In this document: piece by piece, positions 42,568 to 51,355 of the stretch
How the letters are laid out: every line of letters starts with the position of its first letter
How positions within the stretch are numbered: the first letter of the stretch is position 1
Source: Oscillospiraceae bacterium
Lineage (GTDB): Bacteria; Bacillota; Clostridia; Saccharofermentanales; Saccharofermentanaceae
Reading direction: 5' to 3'
DNA length: 64,000 nucleotides
Assembly (NCBI GenBank): GCA_900176545.1
Contig: FWXP01000001.1
Span: 62,001-126,000, forward strand
Position numbers and translations under genes: made by a program
The notes under the pieces: generated by a model
Seen by the model: only the letters and a program-made list of their open reading frames with translations
What the model was told of the DNA's origin: nothing
The model's database searches: none

Positions 42568-43774
42568 AGGCAAGCCTCGTCTTATAACATACGGCATGTT
42601 CTCAGACCTGATGCTGTCCCTTATAGTGTTCCTGACGGTCCAGTCCGCGCTCATGTTCGCCATGTACGGTTATATCTCGACGTTGGATATTGACTTCAAG
42701 TTCCTTGTGATCCCGATATTCTATGCGGCGTCCTTCCTTGTCATCAGAAGGTTCAGGATGGGACAGAAGCTCATGATAGTATCGCATCTTGTCTTTCTTG
42801 TCTCATCGCTGGCAGCCATCTCTATCGTGGCTCATGCTAACGGTGCCGAGAAGTTAACCGTTGTCATATCTGCGATCTTACAGATGATCTATTCATTGAA
42901 GCAGAGATATAATTCGAAGGATTTTGTGGTCAAGAGTGAGGTGCTCTATCTGTGCATGACCGTGAACATCATCGCATTTTGCGTCATATCCTATTTCAAC
43001 AAAGCTGAATTTGTTCGTGTAATCCTGATGAATACCGTGCTCGTAGTGACGCTCTTCTTTATTGCCAGGCAGAGCAACGTGCTGGATGTATCCTATTACC
43101 ACAGCTTGCGGTCTGAGACTCAGAATGTTAATTCGGTCAAGAAGCAGAACAGGATGAGCATACTTCTAATAGTACTTGGCATAGGCGTATCTCTCTTTAT
43201 GCTCTACGGTTTTCCGGCTGATGAAGTGACCAAGGGGGTCTTATCCGCGATCAAAGCTCTGCTGCGATTACTGTTCAGTATCCTTCCACAAGATCCCGAT
43301 GCTCCTGAAGCCTCTCAGAGAAGACTTATATTGCCTTACGAGAATGAAGACCTTCTGGCAACTGAACCTCCGATGTATCTTAAGATAATCGTTCTGTTCA
43401 TATTCTTATTTGTTGTCGTATCTTTCTTTATCTCTGCAGTTGCTGCCATCAAGGCGCTCCTTTCCAGATACGGCACTGCTTCCGAGAAGGGTATAGCAGA
43501 CTCGGACGGTGCTGTAGTCGACCTTATAGAGAATGTCAGAAAGTCAGGTAAGGGAGAGCGCAGGAGACTCGACTTTGGTAAAGGATACGAGAAAGAGGTC
43601 AGGAAGAAGTTCTACCAGAAGGTCAAGAAAGGCATGAAGGAGGGACTTCCCTTAGGACGTACTTCCACTCCCAGGGATATCGAAAGGATCCTTTCAGATC
43701 ACGGGGACAACTCCATATCGGATCTTACGGACAGATATGAGAAGGTAAGATACAGGAAAGAAGGCCTTACTTGA
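42560..43774 (+). CDS. Membrane protein with DUF4129-like C-terminus
   Basis: This 404-residue protein has about eight membrane helices in the first 300 residues. Its soluble C-terminal segment (KFYQKVKKGMKEGLPLGR and TPRDIERIL) matches the usual DUF4129 motif of MoxR/DUF58/transglutaminase operons. The transglutaminase domain that such proteins often carry is absent. It is the third core gene of the operon; its 3' end overlaps the convergent MATE gene by 8 bp. Confidence 0.68.
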   Translation: MTKGKPRLITYGMFSDLMLSLIVFLTVQSALMFAMYGYISTLDIDFKFLVIPIFYAASFLVIRRFRMGQKLMIVSHLVFLVSSLAAISIVAHANGAEKLTVVISAILQMIYSLKQRYNSKDFVVKSEVLYLCMTVNIIAFCVISYFNKAEFVRVILMNTVLVVTLFFIARQSNVLDVSYYHSLRSETQNVNSVKKQNRMSILLIVLGIGVSLFMLYGFPADEVTKGVLSAIKALLRLLFSILPQDPDAPEASQRRLILPYENEDLLATEPPMYLKIIVLFIFLFVVVSFFISAVAAIKALLSRYGTASEKGIADSDGAVVDLIENVRKSGKGERRRLDFGKGYEKEVRKKFYQKVKKGMKEGLPLGRTSTPRDIERILSDHGDNSISDLTDRYEKVRYRKEGLT

Positions 43775-45143
43775 CGATATTCTTAGCCCAGATCCCGCTC
43801 TTTACAAGGTAATGGGCTATCACGCACTTTATTACTTCCAGTGACTGCACCAGCGCTACCATGTATACGATATACATGTGCGTGTAACGGCTGAGTACAA
43901 ATGCTGTCGGGATAAGTAATACCCAGACGAAGCAACTGTCAAAGAGGAAGGTTATGAACGTATTTCCTCCGGACCTGATTATAAAGTATGACGCATGCAT
44001 ATGTGCGTAGAAAGGCATCAGCACGGCGAAGATAAGTATGAACTTCGTAGCCATGGATCTTATCTCGGGAGAAGTGTTATAGAACATGGGGAAGAAAGGA
44101 CTTATGACAGCCAGCAGGACTCCGCATACAAGACCGCAGAGTATCGTAAAGTTACGCATCTTAACGGCTTTACCGCGAACATCCTTCTCTTCGCCCCCTC
44201 CGAGTATATGCCCCATGACGATGCCTACGGCTTCTCCCATTGCCAGAAATGCAACTCCCAGGAGATTCCACACAGTCGATTCGATATTGAGTGCGGCGAC
44301 CGCATCCAGGCTCCTGTAGGAGTAACTCTGGTTAAGGAAAGTCTGTCCAAGAGCCCATAACGTCTCGTTGCACATGAGCGGGATGAGCTTGGGGAAGAAG
44401 AGCTTTACAAGATGAGAAGGGATCTTTAAGGTCTTGAAGGCTCCCTTTATGAATGCAAACTTCGAACTTCTGATCCTTGTATAGATAACAAGGAAGAAGA
44501 GTTCCACGAATCTTGAGATGACTGTAGCAACGGCTGCACCGGCGGCTCCCATCTCAGGGAATATCCACAGACCGTATATAAGGAGCGCGTTGCCGATGAG
44601 GTTGACAAAGATAGCAGTTATCGAAGCTATCATCGGTACCTTGGTGGCGCCTATGTCCTTGAGGGTTCCGGCATATGCATTCGTGATGCCTATGGGGATC
44701 AGTCCTATGATCATTATACTCATGTATTCCTTGCCGATTATAAGCGTCCGGGCAGCATCCGCGGGATCGCCCTCGCCCTTAAGGAACTGGGATATAAGAA
44801 ACGGAGCCATGAATATAAAGAATACCGTGCTCATTATCGAAAGGATAGTATTGACGACGATCTTGAACCTGAATGTGTATCTGACGCCGTCAGTATCACC
44901 TTTACCGTGGTATTGTGCTGTGAAGATGCCTGCTCCCGCAGTGGCACCGAAGATCAGAAGATAGAATACGAATATCAGCTGGTTGGATATGGCAACACCT
45001 GATATGGCATTGGTACCGCAGCTTCCGATCATGAGATTATCCAGCAGCGAGACAAAGTTAGACAGACCGTTCTGGATCATCATGGGAACGGCTATCGTGA
45101 GCAGCATCTTATAAAATCTCTTGTCTTCGCTTCTTATCTTCAT
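43767..45143 (-). CDS. MATE-family multidrug efflux transporter
   Basis: The 458-residue polytopic protein with 12 predicted helices is a MATE antiporter (Na+ or H+ coupled) exporting cationic compounds. The opening EDKRFYKMLLTIAVPMMIQNGLSNFVSLLDNLMIG is characteristic; the MATE repeat recurs in the second half. No ribosome binding site precedes the ATG. A near-consensus promoter (TTGTTT, 17 bp, TATAAT) ends only 10 nt upstream, so the mRNA may be almost leaderless. A hairpin with a T-run in this gene's direction lies just upstream, overlapping the -35. Confidence 0.92.
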   Translation of the reverse strand: MKIRSEDKRFYKMLLTIAVPMMIQNGLSNFVSLLDNLMIGSCGTNAISGVAISNQLIFVFYLLIFGATAGAGIFTAQYHGKGDTDGVRYTFRFKIVVNTILSIMSTVFFIFMAPFLISQFLKGEGDPADAARTLIIGKEYMSIMIIGLIPIGITNAYAGTLKDIGATKVPMIASITAIFVNLIGNALLIYGLWIFPEMGAAGAAVATVISRFVELFFLVIYTRIRSSKFAFIKGAFKTLKIPSHLVKLFFPKLIPLMCNETLWALGQTFLNQSYSYRSLDAVAALNIESTVWNLLGVAFLAMGEAVGIVMGHILGGGEEKDVRGKAVKMRNFTILCGLVCGVLLAVISPFFPMFYNTSPEIRSMATKFILIFAVLMPFYAHMHASYFIIRSGGNTFITFLFDSCFVWVLLIPTAFVLSRYTHMYIVYMVALVQSLEVIKCVIAHYLVKSGIWAKNIVK

Positions 45144-45152
45144 GGAAAGCTT

Positions 45153-45181
45153 ATTATAGTTATCTTAACGGACAAAAACAA
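45153..45181 (-). promoter_or_regulatory. MATE promoter giving a near-leaderless mRNA
   Basis: On the minus strand, TTGTTT (45181-45176), 17 bp, TATAAT (45158-45153). The start codon begins at 45143, so a start site 6-8 nt downstream of the -10 leaves a leader of only a few nt. Confidence 0.65.
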
Positions 45182-45202
45182 CCTGAGTTCTATCAGGTTG
45201 TT
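45174..45202 (-). terminator. Hairpin with T-run in the MATE direction
   Basis: AACAACCTGA (45177-45186 on the plus strand) pairs with TCAGGTTGTT (45193-45202), 10 bp with a 6-nt loop. Read on the minus strand it is followed by five T. The only gene it could affect in that direction is MATE, unless there is an undetected upstream transcript. Confidence 0.6.
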
Positions 45203-45361
45203 CTTGCATTCCCTATTATCTATCCCACACACAGAGGGGCTGTGTTGTAATTATGATGATAGCCTTCTAAGGTTAATACAACGATAAAAAGAGTTTAAGA
45301 AAGTATTCAGATGAGATAAATTATTGTATAATCTTGAGAGTTAATAAGGGGTGAGATAATT

Positions 45362-46591
45362 ATGAAAGATGTAAAAAGAACTGCGACAGCGGTCTTTATG
45401 ACTGCTACGCTGATGTTGTCGTCGTGCGCAGGACTCAGGCAGCAGGTAGTACCGATAGAAAAGCCTATCGGTCAGACGGATCCCGAGACGGGACTTCCTT
45501 TGTATTATTCTTCCGTAGATGAGGATATTACGCCTAATATCCTTACTCAGCAGGGTGGTACATGCTGGGCTTATGCTGCTGTCACTGCCATTGATTATGC
45601 TTATCAGTATGATACGGGTATGGCTACGGGTATAGATCCCGTGTCGCTTACCAATGCGATCTTTGATCCTGATCATGAAGAGGGCATCATCCTGGATGAA
45701 GGTATAGAACCTCTGAATGCGGGCGGTAACGGAGCGACTGTCATGAACTTCATAAGCAGCGGATATGAGGGTTTCTATCTGACCGAGTGTATCGAATATG
45801 AAGATGCCGAGATGATAGATATCAAAAATGCGATCCTGGAATACGGCGCCGTGTCAGGCAATATCAGTGCATATGAGACTCACTTTATGGAGACAAGGGG
45901 CACGACTACCTTTATCGCGGATAAGTATTCGGGTTCTGACCATGAGATCGTCTTAGTCGGCTGGAATGATACTTTTCCTCGTGATGCTTTCCATTATGAA
46001 GCTTCACAGGACGGTGCGTGGCTCGCTCAGAACAGCTACTCGGAAAGATGGGGTGACGGCGGATTCTTCTGGATCTCATACGATACTCCGTTTACTCAGA
46101 TGCAGACGTATAAAGTGTCTACGGATTATTCCGAGGCGCTCAATCACTGCGCATTCTGTGCTTCCGTATGGGGACCTGACGATTGTATCGTCGCCAACCG
46201 CTACGAAGAGAGCGGAACATTATCAGCGGTCGGTGTATACAGCATCGAAGGTGATCAGGATATATCCGTTACGGTCTACACGGATGATTTTGAGTCTGAA
46301 TATACTACCGCCGAGATCCACTGTGATCTGCCGGGATACTATACCATCCCGCTGGATGAGCCTATTGCCGTAAACGGATTCGTTGTAGCTGTTGATTACG
46401 GAGATCAGATCCCCTGTGAGGGCAGAACCCGCGATGCCGGCGACAGAACATATCAATTTACGAGCGAAGAAGGACAGTCTTTCGTCCTTTATCAGGGCGA
46501 ATGGATCGATGTGACCGATTCTGTCGCCTTGAGACGCCTGAGCACATATGACCCGATAAATAATTTTTTTATTGTTGCGTTGATGGAATAA
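45362..46591 (+). CDS. Papain-like (C1) cysteine peptidase lipoprotein, copy 1
   Basis: This lipoprotein has lipobox LSSC (Cys22), so it is anchored outside the membrane. The C1 catalytic core is clear: oxyanion Gln in QQGGTCWAYAA with catalytic Cys68, His194 in SDHEIVLVGW and Asn224 in AQNSYSERWGDGGFFWISYD. A C-terminal beta-rich domain (about 260-409) follows. No propeptide is obvious. It is homologous to the gene at 48268 in the same operon. AAGGGGTGAG precedes the ATG, with TATAAT at 45327-45332. Role unknown; extracellular peptide degradation is a reasonable guess. Confidence 0.87.
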   Translation: MKDVKRTATAVFMTATLMLSSCAGLRQQVVPIEKPIGQTDPETGLPLYYSSVDEDITPNILTQQGGTCWAYAAVTAIDYAYQYDTGMATGIDPVSLTNAIFDPDHEEGIILDEGIEPLNAGGNGATVMNFISSGYEGFYLTECIEYEDAEMIDIKNAILEYGAVSGNISAYETHFMETRGTTTFIADKYSGSDHEIVLVGWNDTFPRDAFHYEASQDGAWLAQNSYSERWGDGGFFWISYDTPFTQMQTYKVSTDYSEALNHCAFCASVWGPDDCIVANRYEESGTLSAVGVYSIEGDQDISVTVYTDDFESEYTTAEIHCDLPGYYTIPLDEPIAVNGFVVAVDYGDQIPCEGRTRDAGDRTYQFTSEEGQSFVLYQGEWIDVTDSVALRRLSTYDPINNFFIVALME

Positions 46592-46614
46592 TAAAGTTAC
46601 ATAAGGAGAAGAAA

Positions 46615-48255
46615 ATGAAGAGCAACATCACCGAAGACGAGCTTAAGTATTCCGCAGTAGAGGCGGGAAACATTATTCCGGACAGGGAACTTCTTTATGA
46701 CATCGTAGTAGTAGGTGCCGGAGCGGCAGGTGTTCCCGCGGCATGCTTTGCTGCTGAAGGTCACGCTAAGGTAGCACTTTTGCAGAAGGAAGCAAATGTA
46801 GTATCCCAGGGTAATTGCGGTTCGGCTATCATCGTGTCACGTTCTACCAAGGCCGGCATCGAGAAGTGGATACACCATACCAACGGTCTTTGTGACTGGA
46901 GAGCCGATACTAAGCAGCTTCGTGCCTATGCATATCATTCGGAAGAAGCGATGATCTGGCTCTACAACAGGGCTGGTTTTACTGCGGAGACAGAGTACGG
47001 CGACGGAAGTAAGGTCGACGATAATGAGAGATCCGCTGAGCTTCTTAACGACGGTGACAGGCTCAGTGCCTTCAGGAGTACCAGCGCAGACTTCACGGGC
47101 GTATGGACGGACAGGACAGATACATATGACTATGGAGAAGACCATTGTTATTTCTGGGCTCCCTGGATAGGTCCCAAGCCTTTTAATACGTGCCATGCTC
47201 TTCGTAAGGTACTTAAGAACGTACAGGACAAGAATCCCGATCTTCATACATATTTCTCCACACCCGCAGTTCAGCTTATCAAGGAGAACGGAAGGGTTAC
47301 GGGAGTAATAGGTAAGAACGCAGAAGGTGAGTATATCCTCTTTAAGGCAAGTAAGGCAGTTATCCTTGCCACAGGTGACTATACGAACAATCCTGCGCTT
47401 GTTGAGAGATACTGTCCCGATATCGCGGAGTTTGATAAGAAGCAGAAGAATAAGACGGGAGACGGTCATCTGCTGGCTATATCCGTCGGAGGTCAGATGG
47501 AGCCTACAGGTCACACCAAGATGATGCATGACTTCGATTCCGCGCTGATGTTCGAAGAGCCCTTCTTATACCTGAATATGAACGGTGAGCGCTTCACTAA
47601 CGAATACACCGGATTCGTCTATATGGGCAATATCTTAAGGGATCAGCCTTCGTATAAGGGTAACATGACTGATCCTGATCATCCGAACGGTTCCAAGGGT
47701 TGGTATTGCATGATCTATGACGATGATTATATGTCTTTGCCTAAGGATGCATACGTTGACGGTCCCGTTCCGCCCTTTGTCATGGAGAAGTTCATCCCGG
47801 GTGCTGTTGAAGACCCTAAGGGTGTTTTCAAGAACCTTATCGACCTTCACAGGTGTGATACCTTAGAAGAACTTGCCAAGGAGCTCGATATTCCTTACGA
47901 GAATATGAAAGCATCCGTAGACAGGTATAACGAACTCTGTGAGAGGGGGGAGGACGTCGACTACGGCAAGCCTTCCCGTTATATGAATAAGATCGTAAAG
48001 GCTCCTTTCTGGGGAGCAAGGAAGCACATAAGGGTATCTGCAGAGGTATCAGGAGTTATCACTAACGAGTATGGCCAGGTACTGGACGGAGAAGGACACG
48101 TTATAGACGGACTCTATTGTGCAGGCAACCTGGAGGGAAGATTCTACGGCGGGGCAGACTATCCTTTCCATCAGACAGGATTGTCACTCGGAAGATGCTA
48201 TACCTCAGGTATGATCGCCGCAAAGCACGCCCTCGACAACAGTTACAGGGTATAA
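46615..48255 (+). CDS. FAD-dependent oxidoreductase, fumarate reductase flavoprotein-like
   Basis: This 546-residue flavoprotein belongs to the succinate dehydrogenase/fumarate reductase flavoprotein superfamily. The FAD-binding dinucleotide motif is YDIVVVGAGAAGVPAACFAAEGHAKV. The closing FAD motif is GLYCAGNLEGRFYGGADYPFHQTGLSLGRCYTSGMIAAKHA. There is no signal peptide and no heme or FMN domain. An active-site Arg and His pair may lie near ERFTNEY, but I cannot assign the substrate. It lies between two homologous papain-like lipoproteins, 23 nt after one and 12 nt before the other. Confidence 0.85.
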   Translation: MKSNITEDELKYSAVEAGNIIPDRELLYDIVVVGAGAAGVPAACFAAEGHAKVALLQKEANVVSQGNCGSAIIVSRSTKAGIEKWIHHTNGLCDWRADTKQLRAYAYHSEEAMIWLYNRAGFTAETEYGDGSKVDDNERSAELLNDGDRLSAFRSTSADFTGVWTDRTDTYDYGEDHCYFWAPWIGPKPFNTCHALRKVLKNVQDKNPDLHTYFSTPAVQLIKENGRVTGVIGKNAEGEYILFKASKAVILATGDYTNNPALVERYCPDIAEFDKKQKNKTGDGHLLAISVGGQMEPTGHTKMMHDFDSALMFEEPFLYLNMNGERFTNEYTGFVYMGNILRDQPSYKGNMTDPDHPNGSKGWYCMIYDDDYMSLPKDAYVDGPVPPFVMEKFIPGAVEDPKGVFKNLIDLHRCDTLEELAKELDIPYENMKASVDRYNELCERGEDVDYGKPSRYMNKIVKAPFWGARKHIRVSAEVSGVITNEYGQVLDGEGHVIDGLYCAGNLEGRFYGGADYPFHQTGLSLGRCYTSGMIAAKHALDNSYRV

Positions 48256-48267
48256 GGAGATCCGGAT

Positions 48268-49488
48268 ATGAAGAGCAAGTCCTTAAAGCTGACCGCACTC
48301 CTTCTTATCGCTGCAGTCCTCATGACTTCATGCGGCATCGGCCGCAAGAAGTACAAGAACTATCTTGAGATACCTGATGAAGTGCCTTCGGAATATTCGA
48401 TATTCGATGAAGGTATCGCCAGGCGTGTTGACAGTCAGGTGGGCGGAACATGCTGGGCAAGCGCAGCTACTACCGTAATGGAGTACGGCTATGCAAGAAC
48501 TACGAGACATACCACTCAGATGGATTCAACATCCCTGGCGTTCATGGTCTATAATCCGCATACTACCGAAGGGTACTATCTTGATGACAGGACCGGCGCT
48601 TACGATATAGGTGGTAATTCGGATCTGGTGGTAGATATTACCAGTAACGGATTCGGTGACTACACCCTTGTCGATTCATGTGACCTTACCGATGCCTCGA
48701 ACGAAGATATCAAGAGAGCCATAATGGCTTTCGGAGGCGTGACTGCCGGTATCAGCGATGACCAGATGAACTACACCTGGGGGAACGGTACTTATACCAT
48801 GATCGGAAGTCCTGAGGATGTCGTAGATCATTCAGTAGCTATAGTCGGATGGGATGATTCATTCCCCGCAGACGCATTTGCGACTACCGCTACCCAAAAC
48901 GGTGCATGGTACGTTCAGAACAGTTACTCCAGAACATGGGGCGACGGAGGATTCTATTGGGTGTCGTACGATACGCCTCTGGAGAATGTCAGATCCCTGA
49001 TAATGGCAAATAACTATGCTTATGTAGCGCATCATGAATCTGGTTATTCGGCCAACCTCAGTACAGGCCGCAGCACTACCGCCGCCAATGTATTCGATCG
49101 TACCGGAAGACTGGCGGCCGTTGGTACATATACCACTTGTGCGAACCAGCGTCTTAATATCACTATCTACGATAAGGATATGGATAAGGTGCTGGATTCC
49201 TATTCCGCGGAATTCGAATTCCCCGGATACCATACGATCACCTTGGATGAGCCTCTCATGGTAGAAGGTGTTGCAATTGCCATAACGTATTCCGGCAGCG
49301 GAGCTCCCGTAGAAGGACCAGACTGGCATCATGGAGGATCAGGCTATAATGCATCGATAAGCGAGGGACAATCATTCGTCCGACACGGCAACGAGTGGCT
49401 GGATCTGGCAGACCCCGGAACCCTCCCGATACTGGGGGTGCAGGGAACTACGAATAACGTTTGTATCAAAGCGTTATACACCTCTTAA
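48268..49488 (+). CDS. Papain-like (C1) cysteine peptidase lipoprotein, copy 2
   Basis: This is a paralogue of the gene at 45362. Signal peptide with lipobox MTSC (Cys21); catalytic Cys62 in VGGTCWASAA, His188 in DHSVAIVGWDDSFP and Asn218 in VQNSYSRTWGDGGFYWVSYD. The C-terminal beta-rich domain of about 160 residues is shared. Both copies carry all catalytic residues. AAGGAGA precedes the ATG. A GC-rich hairpin at 49512-49543 lies just after the stop. Confidence 0.86.
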   Translation: MKSKSLKLTALLLIAAVLMTSCGIGRKKYKNYLEIPDEVPSEYSIFDEGIARRVDSQVGGTCWASAATTVMEYGYARTTRHTTQMDSTSLAFMVYNPHTTEGYYLDDRTGAYDIGGNSDLVVDITSNGFGDYTLVDSCDLTDASNEDIKRAIMAFGGVTAGISDDQMNYTWGNGTYTMIGSPEDVVDHSVAIVGWDDSFPADAFATTATQNGAWYVQNSYSRTWGDGGFYWVSYDTPLENVRSLIMANNYAYVAHHESGYSANLSTGRSTTAANVFDRTGRLAAVGTYTTCANQRLNITIYDKDMDKVLDSYSAEFEFPGYHTITLDEPLMVEGVAIAITYSGSGAPVEGPDWHHGGSGYNASISEGQSFVRHGNEWLDLADPGTLPILGVQGTTNNVCIKALYTS

Positions 49489-49511
49489 CTTACAATTGTA
49501 AATTCGTATCA

Positions 49512-49543
49512 GGCGCCTCCGAAAAGTATTGACCGGGGGCGCC
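49512..49543 (+). terminator. GC-rich hairpin after the peptidase operon
   Basis: GGCGCCTCCG (49512-49521) pairs with CGGGGGCGCC (49534-49543; one G-T pair) across 12 nt. The T-run is weak (GTTATGTT), so termination strength is uncertain. Confidence 0.55.
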
Positions 49544-49625
49544 GTTATGTTAAGATATTTCCAATGTTTCAGAGATAAAATATTTTTAATCGAAGAAGCA
49601 TAATAAGAATGAGGGGGTCCGTGTT

Positions 49626-51239
49626 ATGGACAGGTTATTGAACATTGCCATGCTGAATATGGGTGTCGGAGACGGCAGCATCTCGCTGGTGCTTATCGGC
49701 CTTGCAGCAGTGGCTCTTATACTTCTTATAGTTATCATTTGCACAAGCTATGTTAAGGCACCGCCGAACAAGGCTTACATCATCACAGGTCTTAAGAAGA
49801 AGCCCAAGATCTTGATCGGTAAAGCAGGTCTGAAGCTTCCTTTCCTGGAGAGAAAGGATGAGCTCCTTATCGAGCAGCTCTCCATCGATATCAAGACAGG
49901 TGACTATGTTCCTACATCTGACTTCATCGGTGTTAACATCGACGCAGTTGCAAAGGTACAGATCCGTACTGATGAAGAGGGTATCAAGCTCGCTATGAAG
50001 AACTTCCTCAACATGAACAGTACACAGATCAATGCGCAGCTCGTTGATTCCCTTCAGGGTAACATGCGTGAGATCATCGGTACCATCACATTGAAGGAAC
50101 TCTGTAACGACAGAAAGTCTTTCGGTGACCAGGTTCAGGAGAAGGCTCAGGTTGACATGAACAACCTCGGTATCCAGATCATCTCCTGTAACATCCAGCA
50201 CGTTGAGGATAAGAATGACCTCATTACTGCTCTCGGTCAGGACAATATGGCTACCATCCAGAAGACAGCATCCATCGCTAAGGCTAATGCCGAGAGAGAC
50301 GTTGCTATCGCACAGGCTCAGGCAGCTAAGGACGCTAACGATGCAAAGGTTGCTTCCGAGACTGAGATCGCCATCAAGCAGAATGACCTCGCTATCAAGA
50401 AGTCTGAACTTCAGGTAGTACAGGATACTAAGAAGGCTGAGGCTGATGCAGCTTACCGTATTCAGGAGCAGGCACAGCGTAAGTCCATCGAAGTTGCTAA
50501 CACTGAGGCAGATATCGCTAAGCAGGAAAAAGAGATCGAACTCAAGATGAAGGAAGCTCAGGTTCGTGAGCAGGCCCTCGACGCAGACATCAAGAAGGCT
50601 GCAGATGCTGAGAAGTATCGTCAGCAGCAGATGGCTGAAGTTGAGCTCTATAAGAGACAGAAGGAAGCTGAGGCTAAGAAGTACGAGCTTGCACAGCAGG
50701 CTGAGGCTAAGAAGATCCAGGCTGAGGCTGTTAAGTACGAACTCGCACAGCAGGCTGAAGCTAAGAAGATCCAGGCTGACGCTCTCCTTGTAGAGATGCA
50801 GAGAGAGGCTGAAGGTATCCGTGCAAAGGGTGAAGCTGAGGCTGATGCAATCAGAGCTAAGGCTGAGGCTGAGGCTATCGGTATCGACAAGAAGGCTGAG
50901 GCTATGCAGAAGTACGGTGAAGCTGCCGTTATCGAGATGCTCTGTAAGATGTATCCTCTCGTTGCCGAGGCTATCGCTAAGCCTCTTGCAAACATCGACT
51001 CTATCACGATGTATGGTGAGGGTAACACAGCTAAGATGACAGAGGATGTTACAAAGTCCTTCAAGCAGACCATCGACGGTATCGGTGACAGCCTTGGAAT
51101 CAACTTCGGTGCACTCCTCGGCGGATTTGCAGGCACAAAGTTTGCCAGCATGAAGCCCGCAGGTGACGAAGGCGATCAGGCTAAGCTTGAAGTTAAGGCT
51201 TCAGCTCCTGTTGCTACAAAGTCTGATGACGAGGAATAA
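49626..51239 (+). CDS. SPFH-domain (flotillin family) membrane scaffold protein
   Basis: This 537-residue flotillin-like protein is a membrane-microdomain scaffold. One N-terminal helix (VLIGLAAVALILLIVIICTSY) is followed by the SPFH/band-7 domain (NKAYIITGLKKKPKILIGKAG, TSDFIGVNIDAVAKVQI, LRDSLQGNMREIIG-like). An Ala/Glu/Lys-rich coiled coil at about 215-430 has repeated AEAKK/QAEAKKIQ units. The C-terminal part resembles flotillin-C (EMLCKMYPLVAEAIAKPLANI). It has its own transcription unit, closed by the terminator at 51272. It probably recruits membrane proteins; specific partners unknown. Confidence 0.9.
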   Translation: MDRLLNIAMLNMGVGDGSISLVLIGLAAVALILLIVIICTSYVKAPPNKAYIITGLKKKPKILIGKAGLKLPFLERKDELLIEQLSIDIKTGDYVPTSDFIGVNIDAVAKVQIRTDEEGIKLAMKNFLNMNSTQINAQLVDSLQGNMREIIGTITLKELCNDRKSFGDQVQEKAQVDMNNLGIQIISCNIQHVEDKNDLITALGQDNMATIQKTASIAKANAERDVAIAQAQAAKDANDAKVASETEIAIKQNDLAIKKSELQVVQDTKKAEADAAYRIQEQAQRKSIEVANTEADIAKQEKEIELKMKEAQVREQALDADIKKAADAEKYRQQQMAEVELYKRQKEAEAKKYELAQQAEAKKIQAEAVKYELAQQAEAKKIQADALLVEMQREAEGIRAKGEAEADAIRAKAEAEAIGIDKKAEAMQKYGEAAVIEMLCKMYPLVAEAIAKPLANIDSITMYGEGNTAKMTEDVTKSFKQTIDGIGDSLGINFGALLGGFAGTKFASMKPAGDEGDQAKLEVKASAPVATKSDDEE

Positions 51240-51271
51240 CAGCTGATCGAATCTGATCGATAATTAACAAG

Positions 51272-51301
51272 ACCGCTTCGAGGTAACTCGGAGCGGTTTT
51301 T
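51272..51301 (+). terminator. Intrinsic terminator of the flotillin-like gene
   Basis: ACCGCTTCGAG (51272-51282) pairs with CTCGGAGCGGT (51287-51297; one T-G pair) around a GTAA tetraloop, followed by a run of five T (51297-51301). Confidence 0.88.
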
Positions 51302-51305
51302 AGTC

Positions 51306-51334
51306 TTACAAAATACAGAACGTAAGGATATAAT
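51306..51334 (+). promoter_or_regulatory. Promoter of the patatin-like gene
   Basis: TTACAA (51306-51311), 17 bp, TATAAT (51329-51334), a few bp after the terminator T-run. Confidence 0.65.
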
Positions 51335-51355
51335 AGTTAGGCGGAGATAACTGTA

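Noticed and set aside
50650-50900. Tandem DNA repeats suggesting a CRISPR or satellite
   Set aside because: The repetition is in coding sequence for the AEAKK coiled coil of the SPFH protein, in frame and with no unique spacers.
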